Shown here piece after piece: positions 8,036 through 16,554 of a stretch of DNA of 64,000 bases. Source of the DNA: Mesonia sp008017825 (GTDB taxonomy: Bacteria > Bacteroidota > Bacteroidia > Flavobacteriales > Flavobacteriaceae); assembly GCF_008017825.1 (NCBI RefSeq), contig NZ_VRLS01000026.1, forward strand, positions 1 through 64,000. The letters are read 5' to 3'. The translations under genes and the position numbers were made by a program. A model generated the notes under the pieces. It worked only from the letters and a program-made list of their open reading frames with translations. It ran no database searches and was not told the DNA's origin. The stretch's first letter is position 1; each line of letters opens with the position of its first letter.

Positions 8036-8890
8036 ATGAAAAAAAATCGATTGAGCGAGGAAGAATTTAGTTTTGTGTTTGTTGTGATAGTATTGGGAAT
8101 ACTCTTAATCTCCTTAATAGTTATTATAGTTGTAAAATCTATTACGTTGATAGAATACATCTATAGCTATTTTTATAAAAAACCGCTTTACACTCATTTT
8201 TACTTTAGGTTAAAAAAAATCTCTCCACAGCACCAAGAATTTATAAAACAAAGGTTTCCGTTTTACAATCGGTTAAATAGGAGACAACAATCCTTTTTTC
8301 AACACAGGTTGGTCACCTTTATAGCTCATAAAAGTTTTGAAGGTCGAGATGAGTTTGAAGTTACCGATGAGGTTAAAATATATATTGGTGCTACAGCAGT
8401 AATGCTCACTTTTGGAATGCGTAATTTTTTACTTAAACGTTTAAGTAAAATAATTATTTATCCAGATATTTATTATTCTACCATCAATGAAGTACACCAT
8501 AAAGGAGAATTTAATCCGCAGTTGAAAGCTTTAGTTTTTTCTTGGAAAGACTTTCTACAAGGTTATGAATCGGCAAATGATAATTTAAACTTGGCAATTC
8601 ACGAATTTATGCACGTGATTCACCTTAATACTTACAATCATAAAAATATAAGTGCGGTCATATTTAGAGATGCTAATAAAGAGTTAGAAGATTTGCTCAA
8701 ACAAGATCATCTTAGAAATAAGTTGGTTGATTCACGGTATTTTAGAGATTACGCTTTTACCAATAGATTTGAGTTTTTAGCAGTATTAGTTGAATCTTTT
8801 ATAGAATCACCATTGCTTTTTAAACAAAACTTCCCCGAATTTTATAAGAAAATAAAAGAGATGCTCAATTATAATTTTGCAGGGTATTAG
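8036..8890 (+). CDS. MtfA-type zinc peptidase, membrane-anchored
   Basis: 284 residues. One transmembrane helix at about 11-36, then a soluble domain with the zinc motif HEFMH (189-193) and a downstream FEFLAV...E segment (about 246-254) that supplies the third ligand, as in the MtfA family. In E. coli MtfA binds the repressor Mlc and has aminopeptidase activity; here the partner is unknown. The added membrane helix is common in Bacteroidetes homologues. Confidence 0.75.
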   Translation: MKKNRLSEEEFSFVFVVIVLGILLISLIVIIVVKSITLIEYIYSYFYKKPLYTHFYFRLKKISPQHQEFIKQRFPFYNRLNRRQQSFFQHRLVTFIAHKSFEGRDEFEVTDEVKIYIGATAVMLTFGMRNFLLKRLSKIIIYPDIYYSTINEVHHKGEFNPQLKALVFSWKDFLQGYESANDNLNLAIHEFMHVIHLNTYNHKNISAVIFRDANKELEDLLKQDHLRNKLVDSRYFRDYAFTNRFEFLAVLVESFIESPLLFKQNFPEFYKKIKEMLNYNFAGY

Positions 8891-8898
8891 TTTTTGAG

Positions 8899-8992
8899 TT
8901 AGGGATAGTAGCGGCATCCTTTTTTTGCTTTTTAAAAGCAGAAAAAGATATAGCGAATAGCCCGACCCAAATTTATTTGGGTAGCGCCCTAA
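8899..8992 (+). ncRNA. Structured intergenic RNA-like element (Flavo-1-like)
   Basis: The ends pair, TTAGGG (8899-8904) with CCCTAA (8987-8992). Inside are a U-rich/A-rich hairpin around TGCTTTTTAAAAGCA (8926-8940) and a second hairpin ACCCAAAT/ATTTGGGT (8965-8982). Conserved-looking stretches are GATAGTAGCGGCATCC and AGATATAGCGAATAGCCCGACCC. From memory this matches a dispersed intergenic element of flavobacteria, possibly the Rfam Flavo-1 motif. It sits between two convergent genes, so it may also act as a terminator or mRNA 3' end stabiliser. The strand is uncertain. Confidence 0.55.
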
Positions 8993-8995
8993 ATC

Positions 8996-9724
8996 TTATT
9001 CTATATTTTTGACGTAAATAAGCTTAAGTCTACCTTTTTGGTTATCTCTAGATTCAATCTCAAATTGGTTGATGGAGTTAATCATAGGAGTAAGCTTTTG
9101 AAATCCATAATTACGACTATCAAAATTAGGTTGTTTTTTTTGTAATAAACTACCTACGTCTCCCAAAAAAGCCCAACCGTCTTCATCGGCCACGTCAGAA
9201 ATGGTAGAAGCGATCAATGCTATTACTTTTGGAGTAATTTTATCTACATCGTTCTTGGTATTTTTCTCTTTAGAGATATTATCCTGCTTAGATTTATTCT
9301 TTAAAATTTCTATGTATATAAACTTATCACAAGCCACAATAAAGGGTTCTGGAGTTTTCTTTTCGCCAATCCCAATAACATTTTTACCAGCTTCTCTTAA
9401 CCTTGTTGCTAAACGAGTAAAATCACTATCGCTAGACACCAAGCAAAAACCATCTACTTTATCACTGTAAAGAATATCCATCGCATCGATAATCATAGCA
9501 GAGTCTGTTGCATTTTTTCCTTGCGTATATCCATATTGTTGGATGGGGTTAATAGCGTTTTCTAAGAGAACTTTTTTCCATTTTGCCAAATGTGGTTGTG
9601 TCCAATCTCCATAAATACGCTTAATGGTAGGATTACCGTATTTGGCAATTTCTTCCATCATCTCTTTTACATAGGCAGAAGTAATGTTATCTCCATCAAT
9701 TAAAACAGCAAGGTTAATTTCCAT
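8996..9724 (-). CDS. NYN domain protein with C-terminal OST-HTH/LOTUS domain
   Basis: 242 residues. The N-terminal NYN (PIN-like) domain has the acidic residues expected for a metal-dependent ribonuclease: Asp10 and Asp12 in VLIDGDN, Asp74 in NATDSAM, Asp99 and Asp101 in SSDSDFTRL. A charged Lys-rich linker (about 145-165) leads to a C-terminal LOTUS domain (about 168-240, with WAFLGDVGSLL and YGFQKLTPMI), an RNA-binding module. The arrangement matches the LabA/DUF88 group. It probably cleaves or processes RNA, but the target is unknown. Confidence 0.85.
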   Translation of the reverse strand: MEINLAVLIDGDNITSAYVKEMMEEIAKYGNPTIKRIYGDWTQPHLAKWKKVLLENAINPIQQYGYTQGKNATDSAMIIDAMDILYSDKVDGFCLVSSDSDFTRLATRLREAGKNVIGIGEKKTPEPFIVACDKFIYIEILKNKSKQDNISKEKNTKNDVDKITPKVIALIASTISDVADEDGWAFLGDVGSLLQKKQPNFDSRNYGFQKLTPMINSINQFEIESRDNQKGRLKLIYVKNIE

Positions 9725-9754
9725 AAAGCAATATTTTATTTTCTTAAAGTTAGT

Positions 9755-10726
9755 TTAATTAGGTTTAATATCAATATTCTCCATAATCATTTTGGCATGA
9801 ATTCTAGAGTTTTCAATAAACCATTTATGTGTTTCTAGTCCACCACAAATCACCCCAGCCAAGTAGATTCCTTTTTGATTAGTTTCCATAGTCTGAGAAT
9901 CATAGGTAGGAATCTTTTTTTCTTTATCACTTAAAGTTATTCCCATAGAATTTAAAAAAGCAAAATTGGGTTGGTAACCCGTTAAAGCTAGAACAAAATC
10001 ATTCTTAAGCGTAAGATTACCAGATGCAGTAGCAATATCAATTTCGTTTTCACGGATTTCTTTCAACTCCGATTCAAAATAAGCCTTAATGCTACCTTCT
10101 TTAATACGATTAACAATATCGGGTCTCACCCAATATTTTACTCGGTCACCAATTTCTTTTCCCCTAACGATCATAGTTACATTTCCGCCTTTACGGAAAA
10201 TTTCTAACGCGGCATCTACCGATGAATTACTAGCGCCAACGATAGCTACATTTTGCCCAGAATAATAATGAGGGTCGTGATAGTAATGGCTTACTTTAGT
10301 CAATTCTTCTCCTACAATATTAAGTTTATTTGGAATGTCATAAAAACCTGTAGCTACAATAATGTTTTTGCATGTATAGGTGCTTTTTGAAGATGTGATT
10401 TGATAGTTATTGTTTTGTTTTTCAACTTTTTCTACCTTTTCAAAAAGATTGATATGAAGATTATTAGAAGTCGCAATTCTCCTGTAATACTCCAAAGCTT
10501 CTCTTTTGGTAGGTTTAGGGCTGTTGCTTATAAAAGGAATCTTATCTATTTCTAATTTTTCTGAAGTAGAAAAAAAAGTCATATTGGTCGGGTAGTGGTA
10601 AAGGGAATTTACCAAGGGACCTTTTTCGATAATAAGATAGTTAAGGTTTCTTTTTTTTGCTTCTAAACCGCAGGCAATGCCAATAGGGCCTGCGCCAATA
10701 ATTATCACATCTACGGGTTGGGACAT
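9755..10726 (-). CDS. ypdA: YpdA-family bacillithiol disulfide reductase-like protein
   Basis: 323 residues. FAD motif GAGPIG (11-16), an NADPH-binding motif VGASNSSVDAALE (about 168-180) and a late LTGYQPNF. The sequence after the FAD motif (YHYPTNMTFFSTSEKLEI) is characteristic of YpdA, which in Firmicutes recycles oxidised bacillithiol with NADPH. Whether this organism makes bacillithiol cannot be judged from the window. The start codon lies one base from the stop of rpe, so the two are cotranscribed with rpe first. Confidence 0.75.
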   Translation of the reverse strand: MSQPVDVIIIGAGPIGIACGLEAKKRNLNYLIIEKGPLVNSLYHYPTNMTFFSTSEKLEIDKIPFISNSPKPTKREALEYYRRIATSNNLHINLFEKVEKVEKQNNNYQITSSKSTYTCKNIIVATGFYDIPNKLNIVGEELTKVSHYYHDPHYYSGQNVAIVGASNSSVDAALEIFRKGGNVTMIVRGKEIGDRVKYWVRPDIVNRIKEGSIKAYFESELKEIRENEIDIATASGNLTLKNDFVLALTGYQPNFAFLNSMGITLSDKEKKIPTYDSQTMETNQKGIYLAGVICGGLETHKWFIENSRIHAKMIMENIDIKPN

Positions 10727-10727
10727 A

Positions 10728-11393
10728 TTAATTGTTCGCTAAATTTTTTAGGTCTTCGATGGTACTTGAAGGATCATTAGATTTAAAAACAAAACTTCCT
10801 GCCACCAATACATCTGCACCAGCTTTAACAAGTTCGTGAGCATTCTTATCGGTTACTCCTCCATCAATTTCAATTAAAGTTGAAGCATTTTTATTGAGTA
10901 TCAACTCTTTTAGCTGACCAACTTTTCTATAGGTGTTTTCAATAAAGCTTTGTCCTCCAAAACCAGGGTTAACACTCATCACACAAACTAGGTCTATGTC
11001 TTGTATGACATCCTCTAAAAGTGAAACGTTAGTATGGGGATTTAAGGCTACACCAGCTTTCATTCCTGCAGCTTTTATAGCTTGTAAGGTTCTATGTAAA
11101 TGTGTACAAGCTTCGTGGTGAACGGTTAAGATATCAGCACCTAGATCAGCAAACGTATTTATATAACGATCGGGGTCTACAATCATTAAATGTACATCTA
11201 TTGTCTTTTTTGCGTGTTTATTGATAGCATCTAAAACAGGCATTCCAAAACTTATGTTAGGTACAAAGACACCATCCATAATATCAATATGAAACCAGTC
11301 TGCTTTACTTGAATTTACCATCTCTATATCTCTCTGTAAGTTAGCGAAATCTGCTGCTAGAATAGAAGGGGCAATTAATCTATTATTTTTCAT
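10728..11393 (-). CDS. rpe: Ribulose-phosphate 3-epimerase
   Basis: 221 residues from the ATG at 11393. A longer TTG-started reading frame reaches 11414, but a minus-strand promoter box at 11417-11424 would place transcription start at or inside that extension, so the ATG is chosen. The enzyme interconverts ribulose 5-phosphate and xylulose 5-phosphate in the pentose phosphate pathway, using a TIM barrel with a metal. Signatures are APSILAADFANL, WFHIDIMDGVFVPNISFG, DVHLMI, VMSVNPGFGGQ and EIDGGV, all as expected. ypdA follows at once. Confidence 0.96.
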   Translation of the reverse strand: MKNNRLIAPSILAADFANLQRDIEMVNSSKADWFHIDIMDGVFVPNISFGMPVLDAINKHAKKTIDVHLMIVDPDRYINTFADLGADILTVHHEACTHLHRTLQAIKAAGMKAGVALNPHTNVSLLEDVIQDIDLVCVMSVNPGFGGQSFIENTYRKVGQLKELILNKNASTLIEIDGGVTDKNAHELVKAGADVLVAGSFVFKSNDPSSTIEDLKNLANN

Positions 11394-11416
11394 GGGAGTT
11401 TTGTTATGTTGCAATG

Positions 11417-11424
11417 CAAAAATA
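11417..11424 (-). promoter_or_regulatory. Flavobacterial -7 element upstream of rpe
   Basis: CAAAAATA, the complement of TATTTTTG, fits the TAnnTTTG consensus. The predicted transcription start is near 11411, 18 bases before the chosen ATG. No clear -33 TTTG was found. Confidence 0.5.
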
Positions 11425-11535
11425 AAGATTTAATATGAGTCTGGTTTTTAATTTTCTAAAAACATAAAAAGTAGTTTCTTTTATTTTTTTAGGAAAATGC
11501 TTTTTCTTACCTTACTAACAAATATTAGTGTAGCC

Positions 11536-12540
11536 ATGATTTTTATTGAAAATGAAGGAGTTAATGATCCTCATCTTAACTTAGCCTTAGAGGAATATAT
11601 TTTAAGAAACTTTGATAGAGGTGAAGATTATCTATTGTTTTATATTAATGAACCTTCAATTATTATTGGTAGAAATCAAAACACCTTAGAGGAAATTAAC
11701 CAATCTTATATTGACGAAAATGGGGTTCACGTAGTAAGAAGAATTTCTGGAGGAGGAGCAGTGTATCACGATTTGGGAAATCTGAACTTTAGTTTCATAA
11801 CAGATTATGACAATACTAAACTCAACAATTTTAGAGATTTTACCAGACCTGTAATTAATACTTTGAATAATTTAGGGGTAAAAGCTGAGCTTGAAGGGAG
11901 AAATGACATTTTAGTGAATGATAAAAAAATATCTGGTAATGCTCAATTTTCTAGCGTAAAAAGAATGTTTAGTCATGGGACGTTGCTTTTTGATTGTAAC
12001 CTAGAAGAAGTAGGAAATACGCTAAATGTAAAGATGAGTAAAATCCAATCTAAAGGTCATAAATCGGTAAGAAGTAGGGTTGCTAATATTTCTGAATTTT
12101 TACATATTCCAATGGACATACAATCGTTTAGAGAAAAAATTATTGAAGAAATTTACGATGAACAAGAGCACTTTAGGAGTTATTATCTCACTGCAGAAGA
12201 GTGGGAAGGAGTAAAAAGATTAAAGGAAGAGAAATATGGGCAATGGGACTGGAACTATGGTAAATCTCCAAAATTTAATATTCACAGAGTAAAGCGTTTT
12301 TCTATTGGGGAAATTGATATTCGAATCTTTGTAGAAAAAGGATATATAGAAAGTATAAAATTTTACGGAGATTTCTTCGGGAAAGAACCTGTGGGGACTA
12401 TTGAAGGGATTTTGACAGGAAAACGTTATGACTTGGCAGAGATAAAAAAAGCACTAGAACCTGTAGATGTACATGAGTATTTTGGGAATGTAGATAAACA
12501 AGAATTTGTTAACTTACTTTATGGGCTAGATGAAATATAA
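11536..12540 (+). CDS. lplA: Lipoate-protein ligase A
   Basis: 334 residues from the ATG at 11536; the frame opens earlier at 11497 but that extension is not family-like. It activates lipoate with ATP and attaches it to lysines of E2 and H proteins. The hallmark stretches are NLALEEYIL, a lipoyl-AMP binding RRISGGGAVYHD, and NFSF followed by DILVNDKKISGNAQ. The length and the C-terminal segment (residues about 245-334) match full-length bacterial LplA with its accessory domain. It faces rpoD across a bidirectional terminator. Confidence 0.93.
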   Translation: MIFIENEGVNDPHLNLALEEYILRNFDRGEDYLLFYINEPSIIIGRNQNTLEEINQSYIDENGVHVVRRISGGGAVYHDLGNLNFSFITDYDNTKLNNFRDFTRPVINTLNNLGVKAELEGRNDILVNDKKISGNAQFSSVKRMFSHGTLLFDCNLEEVGNTLNVKMSKIQSKGHKSVRSRVANISEFLHIPMDIQSFREKIIEEIYDEQEHFRSYYLTAEEWEGVKRLKEEKYGQWDWNYGKSPKFNIHRVKRFSIGEIDIRIFVEKGYIESIKFYGDFFGKEPVGTIEGILTGKRYDLAEIKKALEPVDVHEYFGNVDKQEFVNLLYGLDEI

Positions 12541-12564
12541 AAACCCCGGTCATCACTCCGGGGT
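12541..12564. terminator. Bidirectional terminator between lplA and rpoD
   Basis: AACCCCGG (12541-12548) and CCGGGGTT (12557-12564) form an eight-base stem. The A-run on the left is a U-tract for minus-strand transcripts, so it best serves rpoD. It begins immediately after the lplA stop. Confidence 0.8.
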
Positions 12565-12628
12565 TCATTCATCAATCAAAAAACGAACAGTTATCATACT
12601 GCTTGTTGAAGGCAAATATAATAAAATA

Positions 12629-13492
12629 TTAACCTAAATATGTTTTTAAAATTTTACTTCTAGAAGTGTGTTTTAATCTTCTTATAGCCTTTTCTTTTAT
12701 TTGTCTAACTCTTTCTCTAGTCAGGTCAAAAGTTTCTCCAATCTCCTCTAAAGTCATCGGACTTTGATTTCCTAAACCAAAATAAAGTCTAACCACATCT
12801 GCCTCACGTGGAGTTAATGTTTCTAAAGCCCTTTCAATTTCTGTTTTAAGTGAATCGTGTAAAAGTTCTCTATCAGGATTTGGAGACTCCCCAGAACGTA
12901 AGACGTCGTATAAGTTAGAATCCTCACCCTCAATTAGAGGAGCATCCATAGATATATGACGACCAGAGTTTTTCATAGATTCTTTAACGTCGTTAATGGT
13001 CATGTCTAACTCTTTTGCAATTTCTTCTGGACTTGGAGGTCTTTCATGTGATTGCTCTAAGAAAGCAAATGTCTTATTGATTTTATTAATCGAACCAATT
13101 TTGTTTAAAGGTAGTCTAACAATTCTAGACTGTTCTGCTAATGCCTGTAAAATAGACTGACGAATCCACCATACCGCATAAGAAATAAACTTAAAGCCTC
13201 TAGTTTCATCAAATCTTTTTGCAGCTTTTATAAGTCCTAAATTTCCTTCATTAATTAAATCGGGAAGTGTTAAACCCTGGTTTTGATATTGTTTTGCAAC
13301 AGAAACAACGAATCTTAAATTGGCATTAGTCAACTTCTCTAAAGCTCTGTCGTCTCCTGCTTTAATACGTTGTGCTAACTCTACTTCTTCTTCGGCGGTA
13401 ATTAAATCTACTTTACCTATTTCTTGTAAATACTTGTCTAAAGATGCGGTTTCTCTATTAGTAACCTGTTTGGTGATTTTGAGTTGTCTCAT
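12629..13492 (-). CDS. rpoD: Primary RNA polymerase sigma factor
   Basis: 287 residues, the short form typical of Bacteroidetes, lacking region 1.1 and the spacer of E. coli sigma70. Region 1.2 is at SLDKYLQEIGKVDLI. Region 2 includes NLRFVVSVAKQYQNQGL and the -10-recognising FKFISYAVWWIRQSILQAL. Region 3 is around residues 150-200, and region 4 contains the HTH MTLEEIGETFDLTRERVRQI. This sigma factor reads the TAnnTTTG promoters seen elsewhere in the window. It is probably monocistronic. Confidence 0.97.
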   Translation of the reverse strand: MRQLKITKQVTNRETASLDKYLQEIGKVDLITAEEEVELAQRIKAGDDRALEKLTNANLRFVVSVAKQYQNQGLTLPDLINEGNLGLIKAAKRFDETRGFKFISYAVWWIRQSILQALAEQSRIVRLPLNKIGSINKINKTFAFLEQSHERPPSPEEIAKELDMTINDVKESMKNSGRHISMDAPLIEGEDSNLYDVLRSGESPNPDRELLHDSLKTEIERALETLTPREADVVRLYFGLGNQSPMTLEEIGETFDLTRERVRQIKEKAIRRLKHTSRSKILKTYLG

Positions 13493-13625
13493 GTAATCTT
13501 CCTAAAATTAAATATGGGTTATATAATCTTATACGAGTACTTTCAAAAAAATGTTACAAAAAACTTAAAAAATATTCTTAATAGGTAAAATAAACTTTCT
13601 CTAATAAAAGATAATAAGGTGTAGA

Positions 13626-15329
13626 TTACTGAATATCAAAATAAGCAGAATGGGATATAGGTGTGCCTTCTTCACTTATTCCTTGTATAGAAATTTTATA
13701 TTTTCCAGCTAAATCTGATGCGAAAAAAGAAACTTCTTCACTCGAGCTATTAATCTTGAAATTTTCTATCCACAGCAATTGATTTCTATAATCGGGTATT
13801 CTACTTAATTTGTTGTTATCGTAATTGGGTTTATAAGATTCAGTGGGTGTTTGGGGTCTTATAATTTGAAACCTGTGGATGTAATTATCATTTACCTTTT
13901 CGAAATAATTCTCATTTTTAGTGATAAAATTGACTACCCCATTAAAAATTTTAGAACCTATTATATAACCTCTATTTACTAATTCAATTCTATCGATATT
14001 CTTAGGGTTATATTCAAAAAACGTTTCAAAGTTTTGTAAAGGAAGACCGTCAACCAGAACTAGTGTTTTGTCATAAATTTCTTTATTAAAATCATTCTTA
14101 AAATCTCTTAAAACGATAGAACGTACATTCTTTTTCTTTGAGACATACATTTCTGGAATAATTTCAATAATTGTCTCTTCAAGAGTAGGGAAGCTAGTAT
14201 AGTTTTCTAATACATATACTTTTTCGGAAGGATGATAAAATGCAGTTTTTTTTCTTTCAAGCATTAAACTATCCTTTTTATTAAGGTAATATGCATTTTC
14301 AATTTGTAAAGCAATAGACCTTTCTTCAATATTTTTAATTAATTCTCTTGAGACTTTTATAGAGTCTTTAAATTTTAAATTACTATAATCAATTTGAGTA
14401 TTATTAAGAGTAATATTAAATTTATCTTTATTTTCTCCAAAGACCTGTAAAAATATCTCATTGTCATAACCATCTTCAGGAATGGTAAAATTAAACTCTC
14501 CTTTAGTGTTGGTTTGAGATAGATATAACTTGTAATCGTTTTGAGGTATAGATAAAATTACAAATTTATTAGATAGACTGGTGTTATTGCTCTCTTCTTT
14601 ATATTCTAATTTACCAGAAATGGCTTCTCCTCTAACTTCTGGGACAATAGTAGAATTATTTTTTAAGCGAAAAGATGGATAACTGGGTTCATTTATATTA
14701 ATGAAATCTAAGCTGTCAACTCTAGTAATACTAATCAACGCATTATTAACTATTAAGTTTTCAGGGTTTATAATTTCCAACTTAACAGCCTCTCTTTTCT
14801 TATAATTTTTTTTATCCGTATTGATTTTTAATTTCCGATTAGTGGATACTTCAGAGGAATAATTATAATGAACAGAATCTTTAATTTGGATGTTACCGGG
14901 TAATTTTTTGAACGGATTTAAAACAATAAGATCTTTAGTGAGTAATTGGAAATTTGTCCCTTTAAGCATCGATTTGGTATAGGCAATCAGCTTATAGTTA
15001 CCTGAAGTTAAATTTTCGGAAATAAATAACTTTAAGCTTCCAGAGCTATTACTAATTGCTATTTTATTTTGAGAAATAATATTTTCTTTATGATCAATAA
15101 GGTCTACATAAGCAACTTTGCTAATCAAGGAAGGTTTACCGCTTTTTTTATTTTTTATCCATAAATTAATATTTAAGGTTTCACCAGTCAAAATAGTATT
15201 ATAATTCGTGGAAATAATAATTTCTTCTTGAGGAACTTGATAATTAGTTTGAATAAAATTTACCTTAGCCATTAATGGCGTGGTAATTATAAATACAAAT
15301 ACTAATATTTTTTTTTCAATTTTATTCAT
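13626..15329 (-). CDS. MG2-like and TonB plug-like envelope protein
   Basis: 567 residues from the ATG at 15329, which overlaps the stop of the upstream DUF4249 gene by eight bases; a longer frame to 15449 is only read-through of that gene. A signal peptide or anchor covers about residues 8-22. An alpha-2-macroglobulin MG2-like beta domain follows (about 35-135), then a second beta domain (about 165-320, with KLKINTDKKNYKKREAVKLE). Near 390-472 is a segment like a TonB receptor plug (KTLVLVDGLPL and IDRIEL then GVVNFITK) without any beta-barrel after it. It closes a five-gene envelope operon and probably works with the receptor encoded at 17785-20574. The role is unknown. Confidence 0.65.
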   Translation of the reverse strand: MNKIEKKILVFVFIITTPLMAKVNFIQTNYQVPQEEIIISTNYNTILTGETLNINLWIKNKKSGKPSLISKVAYVDLIDHKENIISQNKIAISNSSGSLKLFISENLTSGNYKLIAYTKSMLKGTNFQLLTKDLIVLNPFKKLPGNIQIKDSVHYNYSSEVSTNRKLKINTDKKNYKKREAVKLEIINPENLIVNNALISITRVDSLDFININEPSYPSFRLKNNSTIVPEVRGEAISGKLEYKEESNNTSLSNKFVILSIPQNDYKLYLSQTNTKGEFNFTIPEDGYDNEIFLQVFGENKDKFNITLNNTQIDYSNLKFKDSIKVSRELIKNIEERSIALQIENAYYLNKKDSLMLERKKTAFYHPSEKVYVLENYTSFPTLEETIIEIIPEMYVSKKKNVRSIVLRDFKNDFNKEIYDKTLVLVDGLPLQNFETFFEYNPKNIDRIELVNRGYIIGSKIFNGVVNFITKNENYFEKVNDNYIHRFQIIRPQTPTESYKPNYDNNKLSRIPDYRNQLLWIENFKINSSSEEVSFFASDLAGKYKISIQGISEEGTPISHSAYFDIQ

Positions 15330-16554
15330 ACCAAAAATCTGGGATTTCATTAGACGATATCGATGTACATTTAGAGCAAGGAGTTTCAACCATAAAATAT
15401 GTATCCCAAGGGTCACCTTGTTTAATTTTAAATAGGGATTTATTACCAAAACTAATAAGACTCATTAACCTTTCAAGGTTTTCAGGCAGAGGAGGAGTCC
15501 CACAAGGGTATCCGCTCACTATTTCCTCCACATTACAGTCTATATAATATTCTGGTTTAGGCTCATTAGGATATAAATCGTCGTAGTTAAAAAATATTCT
15601 TTCAGAAGAATAAGAAGCTATTTCGAAATATCCTAGTATTTTTTTATCGCTGGTAGTCGATTTAATATTACCCTGTAAAAAACCAGGTTGATTAGGAGAA
15701 AGTGTGTTTTCATTTTCGCCCGATCCAGATATTTTTTTTAATGTTCTATAATAATTATAGGTATCATAGTTTATAACATGTTGCTTCACATTTAAAGCAT
15801 AACGGTGCGCAGATCTCCAACTTGATTGTGGTACGAATTTTATCAAAAAATCAGATAAATTACTTTCAGATTGATTAGAGGTCGTAGCTAATATAATCTC
15901 TTTAGAGTCTTTAACAGTATAACAAACTTTATCATCTTCTTGCCTTGGTTGGTAACTAATATAACAGTAATTAGTAGTAAAAGGCGACTCTCTCACATAT
16001 ATAGCCTCGTTTGGTCCCCAATATGGTGCTATTACTTTGTAAGCTTCTTGATATTCATAACGGTAATATATTACTTCATTTATAGGGTTAGTAGAATTTA
16101 CCTTGAAGCTTGCACCAAACTTATCATCTATATTTTCTTTAGAAAGCTGGACCTCTAAATTGCTAACTGGGGGCAAAGTTTCAGGTAAAGATTCATAATT
16201 CTCACCAGATGCGGTTTCAATATATAATTGATAAGAGTTATTTGGTTCTGCCTTAAATTTCTCTAAAGAAAGGTAAGCTGTATCTTCTTCTTTGTATTGA
16301 AATAAATATTCTTGATCAAAATTATCTTTAATAAGAATTTTGGCATTGGTTACCGGTAGGGCAAGGGAATCTTTAAAAGTATAAGTGTTTGTTAGTTTAA
16401 TTTTCTGAAATTTAAACTCATCTGTAATGGTTGTTTCTACCACTAAAAGATCTTCAAAATTTTCAGTAGAGGGTATAAATTCTTCTGTACAACCCCAAAA
16501 ACTAAAGATTGTAAATAGAAAATAGAGCTTATATGTAATTTTTATCTTATTCAT
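15322..16554 (-). CDS. DUF4249 lipoprotein (second tandem copy)
   Basis: 410 residues from the ATG at 16554, overlapping the preceding gene's stop by eight bases. A signal peptide ends at lipobox Cys22 (FWGC). The mature protein is a DUF4249 beta-rich lipoprotein of the outer membrane or its periplasmic face, nearly identical at both ends to its upstream neighbour: CTEEFIPSTENFEDLLVVET at the N-terminus and SSNEIPDFWYE at the C-terminus. Divergence concentrates in the middle and just before the C-terminus (about 345-385). DUF4249 proteins accompany TonB receptors; ligand binding is likely but unproven. It arose by tandem duplication. Confidence 0.75.
   Translation of the reverse strand: MNKIKITYKLYFLFTIFSFWGCTEEFIPSTENFEDLLVVETTITDEFKFQKIKLTNTYTFKDSLALPVTNAKILIKDNFDQEYLFQYKEEDTAYLSLEKFKAEPNNSYQLYIETASGENYESLPETLPPVSNLEVQLSKENIDDKFGASFKVNSTNPINEVIYYRYEYQEAYKVIAPYWGPNEAIYVRESPFTTNYCYISYQPRQEDDKVCYTVKDSKEIILATTSNQSESNLSDFLIKFVPQSSWRSAHRYALNVKQHVINYDTYNYYRTLKKISGSGENENTLSPNQPGFLQGNIKSTTSDKKILGYFEIASYSSERIFFNYDDLYPNEPKPEYYIDCNVEEIVSGYPCGTPPLPENLERLMSLISFGNKSLFKIKQGDPWDTYFMVETPCSKCTSISSNEIPDFWYE

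Noticed and set aside
7927..8160. Minus-strand ORF of 77 codons overlapping the MtfA gene start
   Set aside because: It is antisense to the start of the peptidase gene and its intergenic part, with no homology-like pattern or start signal.
15330..15449. N-terminal extension of the MG2/plug gene
   Set aside because: It only reads through the end of the upstream DUF4249 gene in another frame; the ATG at 15329 is followed by a signal peptide.
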